From JACPIL01 sp964362365 (GTDB taxonomy: Archaea > Nanobdellota > Nanobdellia > Woesearchaeales > GW2011-AR9), in assembly GCA_964362365.1 (NCBI GenBank), contig CAYIEF010000003.1, forward strand, positions 3,478 to 67,477: DNA of 64,000 bases, given 5' to 3'. Of this stretch, positions 56,601 through 64,000 are shown one piece after another. The translations under genes were made by a program, and so were the position numbers. How positions within the stretch are numbered: position 1 is the first letter of the stretch; the number at the start of each line of letters is the position of its first letter. The notes beneath the pieces are model-generated. The model worked only from the letters and a program-made list of their open reading frames with translations. It was not told the origin of the DNA and did no database searches.

Positions 56601-59057
56601 TTCGTCGATGGTTCCGTTGAAGAAATTACCGGGGGAAGTTTCATCAATGATCCCTATAAAAACTTTTTCTGAATCTGCCCAAGCAGTAGAGTTTACGCTA
56701 CTAAAAGCACAAGCAGTTGCTGCAACTTCTGATCCGTTAAGAAATACCGCCGAATGTGTTCCATTATACCTTCCAGTTATATGATTCCATGACCGCTCTG
56801 CTATCCCCCCTCCCGTGGCGGTGCATAATCCGGTACCATTAGCAGTAATATAAAATCTTGATTCGTTAGTATTTGGGAGCTGAAGTTGGAAAAAGGCATC
56901 GCTGTTGGTAGTATCAGACCTCGCTATAACTGCTTGATGATTATTTTGTACACGGTATGTCCAAACCCAGGCGCTAAAAGTACATCCATTATTACACATT
57001 GTTTTAAAATAATCTTTATCTCCTAAATCTATATAATCATTAACACCGTCAAATTGATACGCTCCTTTCCCATCATAGCCTGCTGTTGCATTCCATAAAA
57101 CTCCATTAGTCTCATTTCCATGATTTTGTAACCCAGAATAATCCCGACTATTGTTGTAATTCGTTCCATTCACCTCTTCAAAGGGCATGTTCAATACCGC
57201 GATCGGCGTATCGTTCACCAGCCAGTTATAGATCACTTTCACACTATCACCATTAGGGTCAGCTGTTGAGGTATACGCGGTAAGATTTACACTAGTATCA
57301 TTGCTGGTAAGATTAGTGCTGTTTAAGGTGAAAGATTGGATCACTGCCGGATAAATAATCATCGATTGCTCCATCATCGCCCCATCATCAGTTCCGTTAT
57401 TTGGCGTTACTTGCACCGTCCATTTGTCTCCTTTATTTACTTCCTGGTTTACCAGGACATTGGATTGGTTTCTCCAGATGGCATAGATTTGTTCTGCGGA
57501 GATTAATCGGTTGAAAATCATCAATTCGTCGATGGTTCCGTTCCAAAGGCCTCCTAGTTCCGGCCAGTTTCCAACATGAAGGTTGTTGGTATTGTTTATG
57601 CTGCCGCTTCGTGTGCCAATGGAAACATTGCTTCCATTGGGCTGTCCATTGATATATAACGTTGCCGATGCATCCCGGTCAAAGGTTATTGCGAAATGGT
57701 ACCAGTTCCCGTCGGTAACTTGCGCTGAACTCGGGAATCCGCTAGTCGTAGCGCCGGAGGCATCCCTTATGTAAATAGAGAGTCTTCCCAGCGCAGTAGC
57801 TACCCTGACTGCATATCCCTCAAATGTTCCAGCATTATTTTTGCTGATGACAGTCATGGTAGGATCTGTAGAAGGGGTGTACGCCCGGTCTGTTCTAATC
57901 CAGGCCATAACCGTAAAATCATTTGTCCCCATATCGAGGCTATCATCATCTGTTATATTGATAAATTGTTGAGAACCGGGAGTATTAACTAACTCGAATG
58001 ATCCATTGTGATCGTAACCGCCGGTGGAGTTCCAGACTGCCCTATGTACTGATCCATTGTTGCTGTAAGGTGTATAATCTTTTGCCCCATTGGTTGTTCC
58101 GCTGGAATTTCCGCTCAGCGATCCTCCCTCAAAGGGCATGTTCAGTACGGCGATCGATGAATCATTTCTCAGCCAATTATAGATGGCTTTTTGCGAGGCA
58201 TCGGTAAGCGTAGCGTACGCAGTAAGGTTGACTGCATTATTTCCCTGGGTGACATAAGTGGTGTTTAACAACAGCCGGGTGACTTGCGCATTGGCTAAGA
58301 GGGTAAGATCTTCTGGAAAAATATTTTCAATTATTGAATCAATGATCGAACGGAATATTGATTTCTCTTCTACTACTGGCGCAACTTCCAGTCCCTCTTC
58401 TACAACTTCTTCAGTTTCCGTCCAATTGTCAGCAATAGGTCCCCTTACTTCAGGAATGTCTTCCTCAACTTGCTCCTCTTCTTCAACAGGAATTTCAACT
58501 TCTTCTGCTGGAGGATTTTCAACTATCGGTTCTTCTTCTGGAATTTCTGTACTTGGCTCTTCCACTACCGGCTCTTCGATGATCGGCTGTATTCCAACCA
58601 CTGCGCCAGTTAGTGCATTGTTTCCAGAGCTATATTTTTTCAGCAACGCAACTATTTTATCACTCCAAGAGCTGGTCCAAGAAATTGAACTTTCTTCTAA
58701 AGGCATTTCTTGATTTTCCCCATAATTATGATGTATTATCAATCCAGCAAAGGCAAAAACGACGATAAAGAGCGATAACCATCCGAATAATTTCACATTA
58801 TTATGCTTTTTCTGTTCACTTTCCAATGCCGTAATCTTAGCATTAATACTCTGCAGCCCGGCCAGATTCTGATGCAATTCTTTGGTTTCATATTCCAATA
58901 ATGTTCTCAGCTGCAGCTCCCGAGTTTTCCGCCTTGACTCTTTTTCTATCTGATACAGATACAAAGTCTTCTCTCGTTTCTGGGTCAAGACTTTCACTGC
59001 CCGCTCTACCTCGGTCTTCCTCTTTTTCCAGTACGCTGCCTCCTTATGCTGGTTCAT
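53700..59057 (-). CDS. Giant LamG-repeat surface protein, 1785 aa
   Basis: A cytosolic coiled coil (1-85) and one membrane helix (about 90-110) lead to a Glu/Pro-rich stalk (about 155-210). Four repeat units follow, each with an I-Y-N-W-L-R/V-N Ig-like part and a LamG/concanavalin domain ending N-G-T-I-D-E-(L/V)-(M/I)-(I/V)-(F/W)-N-R ... Q-I-Y-A-(I/L)-W-R-N-Q. Unit ends are near residues 525, 837, 1175 and 1502. A fibronectin-III-like domain (about 1540-1625) and a final beta domain close it. It has very many N-x-S/T sequons. Probably a type II-oriented adhesin binding sugars. Confidence 0.88.
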   Translation of the reverse strand: MNQHKEAAYWKKRKTEVERAVKVLTQKREKTLYLYQIEKESRRKTRELQLRTLLEYETKELHQNLAGLQSINAKITALESEQKKHNNVKLFGWLSLFIVVFAFAGLIIHHNYGENQEMPLEESSISWTSSWSDKIVALLKKYSSGNNALTGAVVGIQPIIEEPVVEEPSTEIPEEEPIVENPPAEEVEIPVEEEEQVEEDIPEVRGPIADNWTETEEVVEEGLEVAPVVEEKSIFRSIIDSIIENIFPEDLTLLANAQVTRLLLNTTYVTQGNNAVNLTAYATLTDASQKAIYNWLRNDSSIAVLNMPFEGGSLSGNSSGTTNGAKDYTPYSNNGSVHRAVWNSTGGYDHNGSFELVNTPGSQQFINITDDDSLDMGTNDFTVMAWIRTDRAYTPSTDPTMTVISKNNAGTFEGYAVRVATALGRLSIYIRDASGATTSGFPSSAQVTDGNWYHFAITFDRDASATLYINGQPNGSNVSIGTRSGSINNTNNLHVGNWPELGGLWNGTIDELMIFNRLISAEQIYAIWRNQSNVLVNQEVNKGDKWTVQVTPNNGTDDGAMMEQSMIIYPAVIQSFTLNSTNLTSNDTSVNLTAYTSTADPNGDSVKVIYNWLVNDTPIAVLNMPFEEVNGTNYNNSRDYSGLQNHGNETNGVLWNATAGYDGKGAYQFDGVNDYIDLGDKDYFKTMCNNGCTFSAWVWTYRVQNNHQAVIARSDTTNSDAFFQLQLPNTNESRFYITANGTGLCTATGGGIAERSWNHITGRYNGTHSAVFLNGSEVAATACAFSSVNSTAWADSEKVFIGIIDETSPGNFFNGTIDEVMVWNRSLPAEQIYALWRNQTDVIVAQETVRGENWTVQATPNDGFSDGTFADGTIAIKAKNETILNGKPVITALVLNSTNVTSNNTNVNLTAYATTSDADPDDTVKVIYNWLRNGSSFTVLNMPFEGGSLNGNSSGTTNGAKDYTPYSNNGSVHRASWNSTGGYDNNGAYKFVNNPTGTRQFINITDDDTLDIGTNDFTVTAWIKYNESGDSTGSGYRILSKRNSSNTGYELFIEAATSAGLQRLAFSLNDGTGTVFGGAASATDLDDDKWHHVAVTFDRDASATYYVDGVPDGSPPNRAISARQGSLANTAHLTIGMINPEVGAAAGANDFNGTIDELMIFNRSLSAGQIYAIWRNQTNTIVANETVGGEKWSVQATPNDGYEDGQLVMSSNITIRTTPNITTLVLNTTNLSSNKTEVNLTAYATVVEPDGDSVRVIYNWLRNETSIALLNLPFEGGSLSGNSTGTTNGAKDYTPFSYNGTVFNAFWNSTGGYDNRGAFEFVNAPDSRQFINITDNGNLDIGTNDFTLMAWIKSNVSMDLNDITSMVIIGKRDSNNKGYRLAIQTTPARRRLSFLLGDGISLASGSADSATDLVDNKWHHVAVTFDRGASATYYVDGVPDGSPPTRSISALSGKSVANTVHLAIGIDSPEAFAGVNGFNGTIDEVIIFNRSLSAAQIYAIWRNQSNVITTNETVRGENWTVQATPNDGTEDGPLVISNNLTIVNTAPTIPVLWNLTNRSTVTTRTPTFVWNVSNDADGEAVTYRIQVDDNILFNNLEVNVGGITNTTINNVTYTLSTELGVDTSYFWRVLANDSLNAGSISETRNFTVQSYLAINVTEETVAFGTLPVGANVSTPNNASPFRVENVGNIIANITVTGTAFFTAVSMPSSFYRFKIRANESGAFNTTASATEWNQTNSTLGANIFHVINLDWHSISNDFLTDLNISVPGNETPGSKTSTMTFTITG
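54450..58290 (-). repeat. Four tandem coding repeats of about 1 kb
   Basis: Near-identical DNA blocks recur about every 930-1010 bases within the LamG gene (for example GGCATAGAT-TGT near 54560, 55542 and 57480, with a more diverged copy near 56560). Units 3 and 4 share long identical stretches such as GTCTGGAACGCCGTCAAC (54739 and 55721), consistent with recent duplication or gene conversion. Unit 2 is the most diverged. Confidence 0.8.
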
Positions 59058-59580
59058 GTTTATCTCGAGCTCGTTTCATGAGCACCGCAACTGTGTTGGG
59101 CGTTCTATGCAGCAATCTTGCGATCTGCTTGTTGGAAAGATGATGGACAGAATTCAGGTAGAAGACGATGCTTTCCAGGAAACTATATCTACGTTTTTTG
59201 AAAATTGAAAAGGGAAGAAAATATCGCTCATCTTCGATCAAGAAAATCTGTTTTTTCTTTTTCCGCGATCTCTGATAGGTCGCCCAAATACTTTTTTGAT
59301 CCCGATGCAACTCTGAAGCAATCTCTTGAAAAGAAAGAGCTTCATTCTCTTTCAGAAATTTATAGAGCGATTCCGCCGGATCAAGCGAAGAAGAAAAAAC
59401 CGACAAAGGGATGGACGCTTCCTCTTTCGCGGCCTGGAAAGTCTCAATCAACTCCGGCAATTGCAATCCCTGCTCTTTATGCAGCCGCTGCAGAATAATT
59501 TTCAATAACTGTTGAGAGCTGATGGTAGATAAAAGCGAATCTAGCAGTACATCTCCCTCTTTTTTGCTTTTTGCTTCCAC
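59044..59580 (-). CDS. Double helix-turn-helix protein (sigma-region-4-like)
   Basis: 178 residues with two HTH segments: L-S-F-Q-E-I-A-S-E-L-H-R-D-Q-K-S-I-W (about 80-98) and L-S-N-K-Q-I-A-R-L-L-H-R-T-P-N-T-V (about 148-165). They resemble sigma-70 region 4 or winged regulators. It overlaps the LamG gene by 14 bases and starts that operon, so it probably regulates surface-protein expression. TATA box TTTATAAAAA (minus, about 59608-59617). Confidence 0.75.
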   Translation of the reverse strand: MEAKSKKEGDVLLDSLLSTISSQQLLKIILQRLHKEQGLQLPELIETFQAAKEEASIPLSVFSSSLDPAESLYKFLKENEALSFQEIASELHRDQKSIWATYQRSRKKKKQIFLIEDERYFLPFSIFKKRRYSFLESIVFYLNSVHHLSNKQIARLLHRTPNTVAVLMKRARDKHEPA

Positions 59581-59799
59581 TAAACTCTAGGCAGGAGATT
59601 TTTTCTTTTTATAAATCTTTTTATTTATTTTTCTTAACAAATAAAGAATAATACTCTCTTTTTATTAATAAATATCTATTTATATCTTAAAAAAATCTCT
59701 ATATATTAATTAAACGGTCTTTGTTTTAAGTGGATCTTGCTAAAAAGAAAAGTATATAAATGGCTTTTACCTCCTAAACGGAGAAAAGTGATGTAAAAG

Positions 59800-60081
59800 A
59801 TGGCAAAAAGAGAGGCTGGTCGAAATAGGCGAAGTTCTCACAGAGCACATAAATCTAAACCGGACGATATTTCTGCCCAGACTCTTATGGCTATGGTCAT
59901 TTTAGTATTAGTGGTAAGCGTTCTCAGTGCAACAATGTACGTGTATACTTTTTATGGGAATGGCTATTACACCAAAGTTCAAAAATCCTTATCCCCCCCT
60001 CAAGTTATGGAAGAAAAACCGGCAGCCTCGGGCACGGCCAGTATAGAGATAATCAAGCCGCCTGGCGACTCAGGAAAATAA
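59800..60081 (+). CDS. Single-TM small membrane protein, 93 aa
   Basis: Basic N-terminus (R-R-S-S-H-R-A-H-K-S-K), one membrane helix (about 30-50) and a short external Pro/Ser tail. Strong TATA box AGTATATAAATG (59750-59761). First gene of a plus-strand operon of secreted proteins that is divergent from the LamG operon across 219 AT-rich bases with no other feature. Confidence 0.68.
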   Translation: MAKREAGRNRRSSHRAHKSKPDDISAQTLMAMVILVLVVSVLSATMYVYTFYGNGYYTKVQKSLSPPQVMEEKPAASGTASIEIIKPPGDSGK

Positions 60082-60107
60082 AAAGGTGTTAATAAAAAGG
60101 TGTTATG

Positions 60108-60836
60108 ATGGAGTTATCCAATAAAACTATTTTTACAATTTTAGCGGTCACTTTAGTGATAACCATCACCGGAACATTTGTTAATTTGAGTAAGTTTTAT
60201 GATTTTGGCTACCTGGGCCTGACCGGAGCAGCAGTATCGACTGATCAAGGCAACGCTACCATAACCATAACTCAACAAACCTCGATCACCAACAATTTTA
60301 ATGATATCCAGTTTGGTTCTGGGTATGTAAATTCAAGCTGCACCGTCTGCAACATGGACAGCAATGGCAGTGGAAACTTTGGATGCTGCGGCACTTTTAA
60401 TTGGACCAGAGGAAGCAGTACTGGTAATTTTTCTGGTTTTTTATTGGAGAATACCGGGAATATCAACCTTTCCTTAAACTATACCTGCGCCGGGAACTGT
60501 ACCGCTGCTCAGTTCATCGGCGGAACCAGTCCGGCATTCCAGATAAGAGCTACCACCAATTTCAACTCCCAGCAAAGTGGAGAAGTTAGCGCTATCGATA
60601 GCAGCGCTTCCTGCGGCGGCGGCATTACCAATGGTTTACTCAATCTAAGTACATATACTGGAGTTACAGCTGCCGGCGATTTTATCTGCGGCAATAGTAC
60701 AACTTATCCATTGAGCTTTGCCAGCGGTCTCGATGCCATCGTGGTTGATTTAAACGTCAGTATTTCCGAAGATGCTCCAGTAGGAAGTGGACAAAAGATC
60801 ACTTACTTTACATTTAATGCTCTGGCAACCGGTTAG
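60108..60836 (+). CDS. Secreted/anchored protein, pilin-like plan, 242 aa
   Basis: N-terminal hydrophobic helix (about 8-25) after a short start, then about 215 residues rich in Ser, Thr, Asn and Gly with six or more cysteines (S-S-C-T-V-C-N, G-C-C-G, C-A-G-N-C) and many glycosylation sequons. The external part is beta-rich. It might form surface fibres with its neighbours. Start at 60108, with 60105 equally possible. Confidence 0.68.
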   Translation: MELSNKTIFTILAVTLVITITGTFVNLSKFYDFGYLGLTGAAVSTDQGNATITITQQTSITNNFNDIQFGSGYVNSSCTVCNMDSNGSGNFGCCGTFNWTRGSSTGNFSGFLLENTGNINLSLNYTCAGNCTAAQFIGGTSPAFQIRATTNFNSQQSGEVSAIDSSASCGGGITNGLLNLSTYTGVTAAGDFICGNSTTYPLSFASGLDAIVVDLNVSISEDAPVGSGQKITYFTFNALATG

Positions 60837-60871
60837 GTTTTTATAGTAGTAAAGATACCTTTTGATTAGAA

Positions 60872-61990
60872 ATGATAGATGAGAAGAAAGTAATATTTTT
60901 AGTAGTATTCATTTTTGTTTTGGCTGTTCCCTCAGTTTGTGCCCTTAACCTGCAAGGAAATCATTTAAGCCCCATCATTTTTGAACCAGGTAAAAAAATA
61001 GTAAATCATTATATCATAAGTGGTACAGATCAAGAAGTTAATGTAAGCCTGGGGGGAGATTTATTAGAATATATCAGGATCACTGAAGTGGTAGATAATC
61101 AGTTTGATCTGATCATTGAGGTGTCGGAAATGTTGCCTGAACCAGGCTTATATTCTTTCTCTCTGCATGCCAATGAAGTAGGAAAGCCGGAAGAATCTGG
61201 AGTTGGTTCATTTCTTTCTGTAAGCTTGCGTTTTGTAGTCGAAGTTCCTCCGCACGGGAAAGCCATAACCATATCTTTTGATATTCCTGATACTAATGAA
61301 CATAAGCCGGTCCCGATTTCCATAAGCGTCGAAAGCAAAGGTTTGGAGGATATCTCGATGGTGCGAGGCCAGGTTACCATCTATGATCTGAAAAATAACT
61401 CTGTAGCTTCTGTAAACCTGAAAGAGAAGCCCTTGCCGAAGTTAAGTTCAATCTCCCTTTCCAGCAGCTTACCGTCAGACCAGCTCCCTGCTGGAAAGTA
61501 TTGGGCTGAAGCAGTGGTGAATTATGACGGAGAAGAAAAAATGGCGCAAGATAATTTCAAGATCGGAAATCTTGATCTCCTTCTGATAAACTATTCTTCT
61601 CAACTAGAACAAGGATTTGGAGATTTCTGGGCTATTGTAGAAAATAACTGGGGCAATCCTATCAAAACAGTTTATGCGACCGTTTCAATAAATGGCACAG
61701 AACTTCTTACTACTCCTACCGTCTACCTCAGCCCATGGCAGCGCGATCAATTGAAAGGAATTTTAAGAACAGATTTTGCGCCTGGAAAGTATAATGGAAC
61801 CATCCAATTATTCTACGATGATCTATCAAAGACTGAAAATGTTATGTTTACCATATTTGAACCTCTGAAAGAGTCTCAGGACACACCAGCAGCAACCATT
61901 GTTGCAGCAGGAATATCTTTGCTGGTCGTTATCATTTTCATAACCGTGTTTTTATGGACACAAAAGCGAAATAAGCAAAATAAGAAATAG
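60872..61990 (+). CDS. Secreted Ig-like protein with C-terminal anchor, 372 aa
   Basis: Signal peptide (6-24, ending V-C-A), tandem beta-sandwich domains, membrane helix (about 342-364) and a basic tail. Same architecture as the 410-residue protein at 52.5 kb and similar phrases (P-A-G-K-Y, S-L-x-x-x-L-P), so the two are probably paralogues. It is followed by a strong hairpin terminator. Confidence 0.77.
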   Translation: MIDEKKVIFLVVFIFVLAVPSVCALNLQGNHLSPIIFEPGKKIVNHYIISGTDQEVNVSLGGDLLEYIRITEVVDNQFDLIIEVSEMLPEPGLYSFSLHANEVGKPEESGVGSFLSVSLRFVVEVPPHGKAITISFDIPDTNEHKPVPISISVESKGLEDISMVRGQVTIYDLKNNSVASVNLKEKPLPKLSSISLSSSLPSDQLPAGKYWAEAVVNYDGEEKMAQDNFKIGNLDLLLINYSSQLEQGFGDFWAIVENNWGNPIKTVYATVSINGTELLTTPTVYLSPWQRDQLKGILRTDFAPGKYNGTIQLFYDDLSKTENVMFTIFEPLKESQDTPAATIVAAGISLLVVIIFITVFLWTQKRNKQNKK

Positions 61991-62000
61991 CAAAAATAAT

Positions 62001-62038
62001 GGAAGACATAAGTATTGCATAATAATGTTATGTCTTCC
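62001..62038 (+). terminator. 11-bp hairpin after the secreted-protein operon
   Basis: GGAAGACATAA and TTATGTCTTCC form a perfect 11-bp stem with a 16-base loop. Confidence 0.6.
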
Positions 62039-62042
62039 AAAC

Positions 62043-62069
62043 TTTAGTTGATGATAATCATCAACTAAA
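62043..62069 (+). terminator. Second hairpin, 12 bp
   Basis: TTTAGTTGATGA and TCATCAACTAAA form a perfect 12-bp stem with a 3-base loop, 5 bases after the first hairpin. Two strong hairpins in tandem isolate the next gene from read-through. Confidence 0.55.
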
Positions 62070-62126
62070 ATATACAAAATAAGAAATAAATAATAATCAT
62101 CTCCAAGAATCAACTTCAAGAAAACC

Positions 62127-62555
62127 ATGGCAAAATTACCCTCGCCTTATTTTATATTGACTATTGCCCTTGCCGCGGTTATTTTAACTATTATTTTTAC
62201 GGCAAAAACAGAAGAGCGCTGCGATACCGTGAAGATGGTTCTTACTTCAGTACAAGTTAAATCTGAAGGTCGGAATTATATAGGATTTGATCTTAACAAG
62301 CAGAACCTGACCTTTGGAACTTTATCGCCGGGAAGTATTAGCAGAAGGGTAGTTACTTCGGAATACAACAAGGATGCGACAACCTACGTCTGGACTGAAG
62401 GAAACTTTTCTTCCTGGGTAGCTGTTTCTCCACGAAAGTTTGAAACTTTCCCTAATATTTCACAGGAAGTGGTTTTTACGGTACTAGTTCCCTTGAATGC
62501 TAAAGCAGGGGAATACAATGGCAAAGTAGTATTCTGTTATCAAGATAAAGAATGA
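62127..62555 (+). CDS. Single-TM protein with external beta domain, 142 aa
   Basis: N-terminal membrane helix (8-26), then about 110 residues resembling one Ig-like/DUF-type domain (F-G-T-L-S-P-G-S, N-A-K-A-G-E-Y-N-G-K-V-V-F). The closing strand resembles the end of domains in the neighbouring secreted proteins. Last gene of the surface-protein region. Confidence 0.7.
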   Translation: MAKLPSPYFILTIALAAVILTIIFTAKTEERCDTVKMVLTSVQVKSEGRNYIGFDLNKQNLTFGTLSPGSISRRVVTSEYNKDATTYVWTEGNFSSWVAVSPRKFETFPNISQEVVFTVLVPLNAKAGEYNGKVVFCYQDKE

Positions 62556-62587
62556 ACTGTTTTGCTAAATTTCCAAAATCACCATAA

Positions 62588-62680
62588 TCTTTATAAATAA
62601 GTCTTAATCACAATCATTAAACCAATACACCACTGGCTCAATGCAGAGTACAAAGCATTGAATTCTGCCCAGTGGGAGGT
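62588..62680 (+). promoter_or_regulatory. uL1 operon leader, autoregulatory L1-binding structure
   Basis: TATA box CTTTATAAATA (62589-62599) predicts a start near 62622. The leader then folds: CCACTGG (62630-62636) pairs with CCAGTGG (62669-62675) and TCAATGC (62638-62644) with GCATTGA (62655-62661), leaving asymmetric internal loops, as in the L1 site on large-subunit rRNA. The ribosome-binding GGGAGGT (62674-62680) overlaps the closing stem, so L1 binding would block translation. Archaeal L1 feedback of this kind is known in Methanococcus. Confidence 0.75.
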
Positions 62681-62684
62681 TGTT

Positions 62685-63326
62685 ATGAATAAAGAACAAG
62701 TCCAAAAGGCATTACAGGAATTACAGAAGCAGCCGCAGAAGAAGTTTGTGCAATCGTACGATCTAATTATCAATCTCAAAGACTATGATGTAAAAACAGC
62801 GCCGCTTGATTTCTTTGCCAACCTGCCGTACTCAAAAGGAAAAAAGATCAAGATCGCCGCATTTGTTGACCAGCAGCTTGCAGACCAAGCGGCTAAATTC
62901 TGCGATTTGGTCATACGAGATACTGAATTTGCCAGATACAAGGAAGATAAAAAAGCAGCTAAAAAACTAGCTCAAGATTATGATTATTTTATTGCGCAGG
63001 CAACCATCATGCCCAAGATTGCTGCTGTATTCGGTAAAGCGTTGGGAGGGCGAGGAAAGATGCCCAATCCTAAGTTAGGTTGCGTAGTACCGCCTAACGC
63101 TAACCTTGAACCATTGGTAAAGAAACTGGCAACCACGGTTCGCTTAAGCGCAAAGAAAGGAACTAATCTTCAATGCATTGTCGGAAAACAAGACCAAGCT
63201 GAAGCGCAGATCATTGATAATATTTTAACCGTCTATCAAGCCGCAATTAAACAATTGCCTAACGAAGATCATAACGTAAAAGCAGTATTGTTAAAAACAA
63301 CTATGGGCAAACCAGTGAAGGTCTAA
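62685..63326 (+). CDS. rpl1: Ribosomal protein uL1
   Basis: 213 residues: N-terminal helix, K-F-V-Q-S-Y-D-L-I-I-N-L-K-D and the conserved G-K-A-L-G-G-R-G-K-M-P-N-P region of L1. GGGAGGT sits four to five bases before ATG 62685, which fixes the start. It is followed at once by uL10, the usual archaeal L1-L10-P1 order. Confidence 0.96.
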   Translation: MNKEQVQKALQELQKQPQKKFVQSYDLIINLKDYDVKTAPLDFFANLPYSKGKKIKIAAFVDQQLADQAAKFCDLVIRDTEFARYKEDKKAAKKLAQDYDYFIAQATIMPKIAAVFGKALGGRGKMPNPKLGCVVPPNANLEPLVKKLATTVRLSAKKGTNLQCIVGKQDQAEAQIIDNILTVYQAAIKQLPNEDHNVKAVLLKTTMGKPVKV

Positions 63327-63330
63327 AATC

Positions 63331-64000
63331 ATGGCTAGCGAGCAGAAAAAGAAACTTGTACAAGAACTGACCAATGACCTAGACCAGTATCCAATAGTAG
63401 GTGTGGTCAACCTTCAACATCTTCCTGCCCAGCAATTACAGGTTATGCGTTCCATGCTGAAGGCGAAAGGCGTCAAATTGAGCATGACCAGAAAGAAGCT
63501 TTTGTATTTAGCATTATCTCAATCTAAGAAAAAGAATCTGGATCAATTGAGCGCCAAGATAAAAGGGATGCCTGCTCTTTTATTTACCAAAGAAAATCCT
63601 TTTGCTCTTAATGCCTTAATTGTAAAGAATAAATCTGAAGCTCCAGCCAAAACGGGCCAAACTGCGCCCAAGGATATCGTCATTAAGGCTGGCCCTACCA
63701 GTTTCGCTCCAGGTCCAATCATTTCAGAATTAGCTGCAGTAGGAATCAAGACCAAAGTCAACGCCGGAAAATTAGAAATCATTCAAGATGTTACGGTCGC
63801 TAAGGAAGGTGAGGTCATCTCTGCAAAATTGGCAGAGACCTTAAAACGTCTTGATGTTAAGCCCATGGAAGTTGGCCTGAACTTGGTAGCAGTATGGGAA
63901 GATGGTTTAGTATTCGATTCCAAACAGCTGCACATCGATGAAAAAGAATATGCTCAAAATATTGCTCAAGCTGCCAGCTGGGCCCTAAACTTAGCGGTGG
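63331..64000 (+). CDS. rplP0: Ribosomal protein uL10 (P0), runs off the window
   Basis: An open frame from ATG 63331 to the window end (223 codons, no stop) encodes the L10 N-terminal domain (Q-E-L-T-N-D-L-D-Q-Y-P-I-V-G-V-V-N, M-T-R-K-K-L-L) and the archaeal L10e insertion domain (K-A-G-P-T-S-F-A-P-G-P). The stalk-binding C-terminus lies beyond the window. It starts four bases after uL1. Confidence 0.93.
   Translation, partial: MASEQKKKLVQELTNDLDQYPIVGVVNLQHLPAQQLQVMRSMLKAKGVKLSMTRKKLLYLALSQSKKKNLDQLSAKIKGMPALLFTKENPFALNALIVKNKSEAPAKTGQTAPKDIVIKAGPTSFAPGPIISELAAVGIKTKVNAGKLEIIQDVTVAKEGEVISAKLAETLKRLDVKPMEVGLNLVAVWEDGLVFDSKQLHIDEKEYAQNIAQAASWALNLAV

Overview
The window is a piece of an archaeal chromosome, most likely from a DPANN lineage such as Woesearchaeota or Pacearchaeota. 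The lineage is an inference. What supports it is archaeal-type information machinery (exosome Rrp4/Rrp41/Rrp42, Pop5, proteasome alpha, RpoK, Pth2, L44e, S27e, aIF2alpha, Nop10, RfcL, archaeal GlyRS and ValRS, uL1-uL10), TATA boxes about 25 bp before many leaderless starts, intron-containing tRNAs, small compact genes and an AT-rich composition.

Layout. 1-8.98 kb: a thiol-redox pair (glutaredoxin-like and VKOR), a split transketolase, small Cys-rich proteins, a flavoprotein disulfide reductase in a minus-strand operon headed by a HepT/MntA pair, a Bro-N protein and an AbrB/PhoU-like regulator. 9-10.5 kb: a structured RNA-like segment, an IS200-type transposase broken by an in-frame TGA, and a truncated protein kinase. 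10.5-25 kb: metabolism and translation genes (2-hydroxyacid dehydrogenase, inositol monophosphatase family, HAD, ValRS, a mispaired tRNA, IMP dehydrogenase, RfcL, VapBC, GlyRS). 25-31.5 kb: the Pop5-psmA-exosome-rpoK supercluster, interrupted by an HEPN/nucleotidyltransferase pair and a TraB-like gene. 33-38.4 kb: an unusual tRNA-Ile, pth2, and the L44e-S27e-aIF2alpha-Nop10 operon with a diversity-generating retroelement (DGR) lodged between S27e and aIF2alpha. 38.4-43.5 kb: Fpg, a complete IS481-type element with 15-bp target duplications, a decayed AbrB/RelE module and tRNA-Asn. 44-62.6 kb: cell-surface proteins (including a 1785-residue LamG-repeat protein) around a GrpE-DnaK-DnaJ operon that has a perfect palindromic operator and a divergent HTH regulator. 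62.6-64 kb: the uL1-uL10 operon with an apparent uL1 autoregulatory leader.

The standout is the DGR. A 95-bp template repeat (36043-36137) and variable repeat (35544-35638) differ at 14 positions, every one of them an adenine in the template. The variable repeat lies in a 282-residue target gene, and downstream is a reverse transcriptase with the DGR-type LGNLTSQ and YVDD motifs. The reverse transcriptase gene is split by a 108-bp two-hairpin insertion flanked by ATTT repeats and carrying an in-frame TGA, so the system was active but may now be disabled or need suppression.

A second theme is small GC-rich hairpin islands. Two of them (near 18.9 kb and inside the reverse transcriptase) look like one repeat family. 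Accessory genes in the window are often broken (tnpA, RelE-like toxin, GNAT, RT, kinase), while housekeeping genes are intact.
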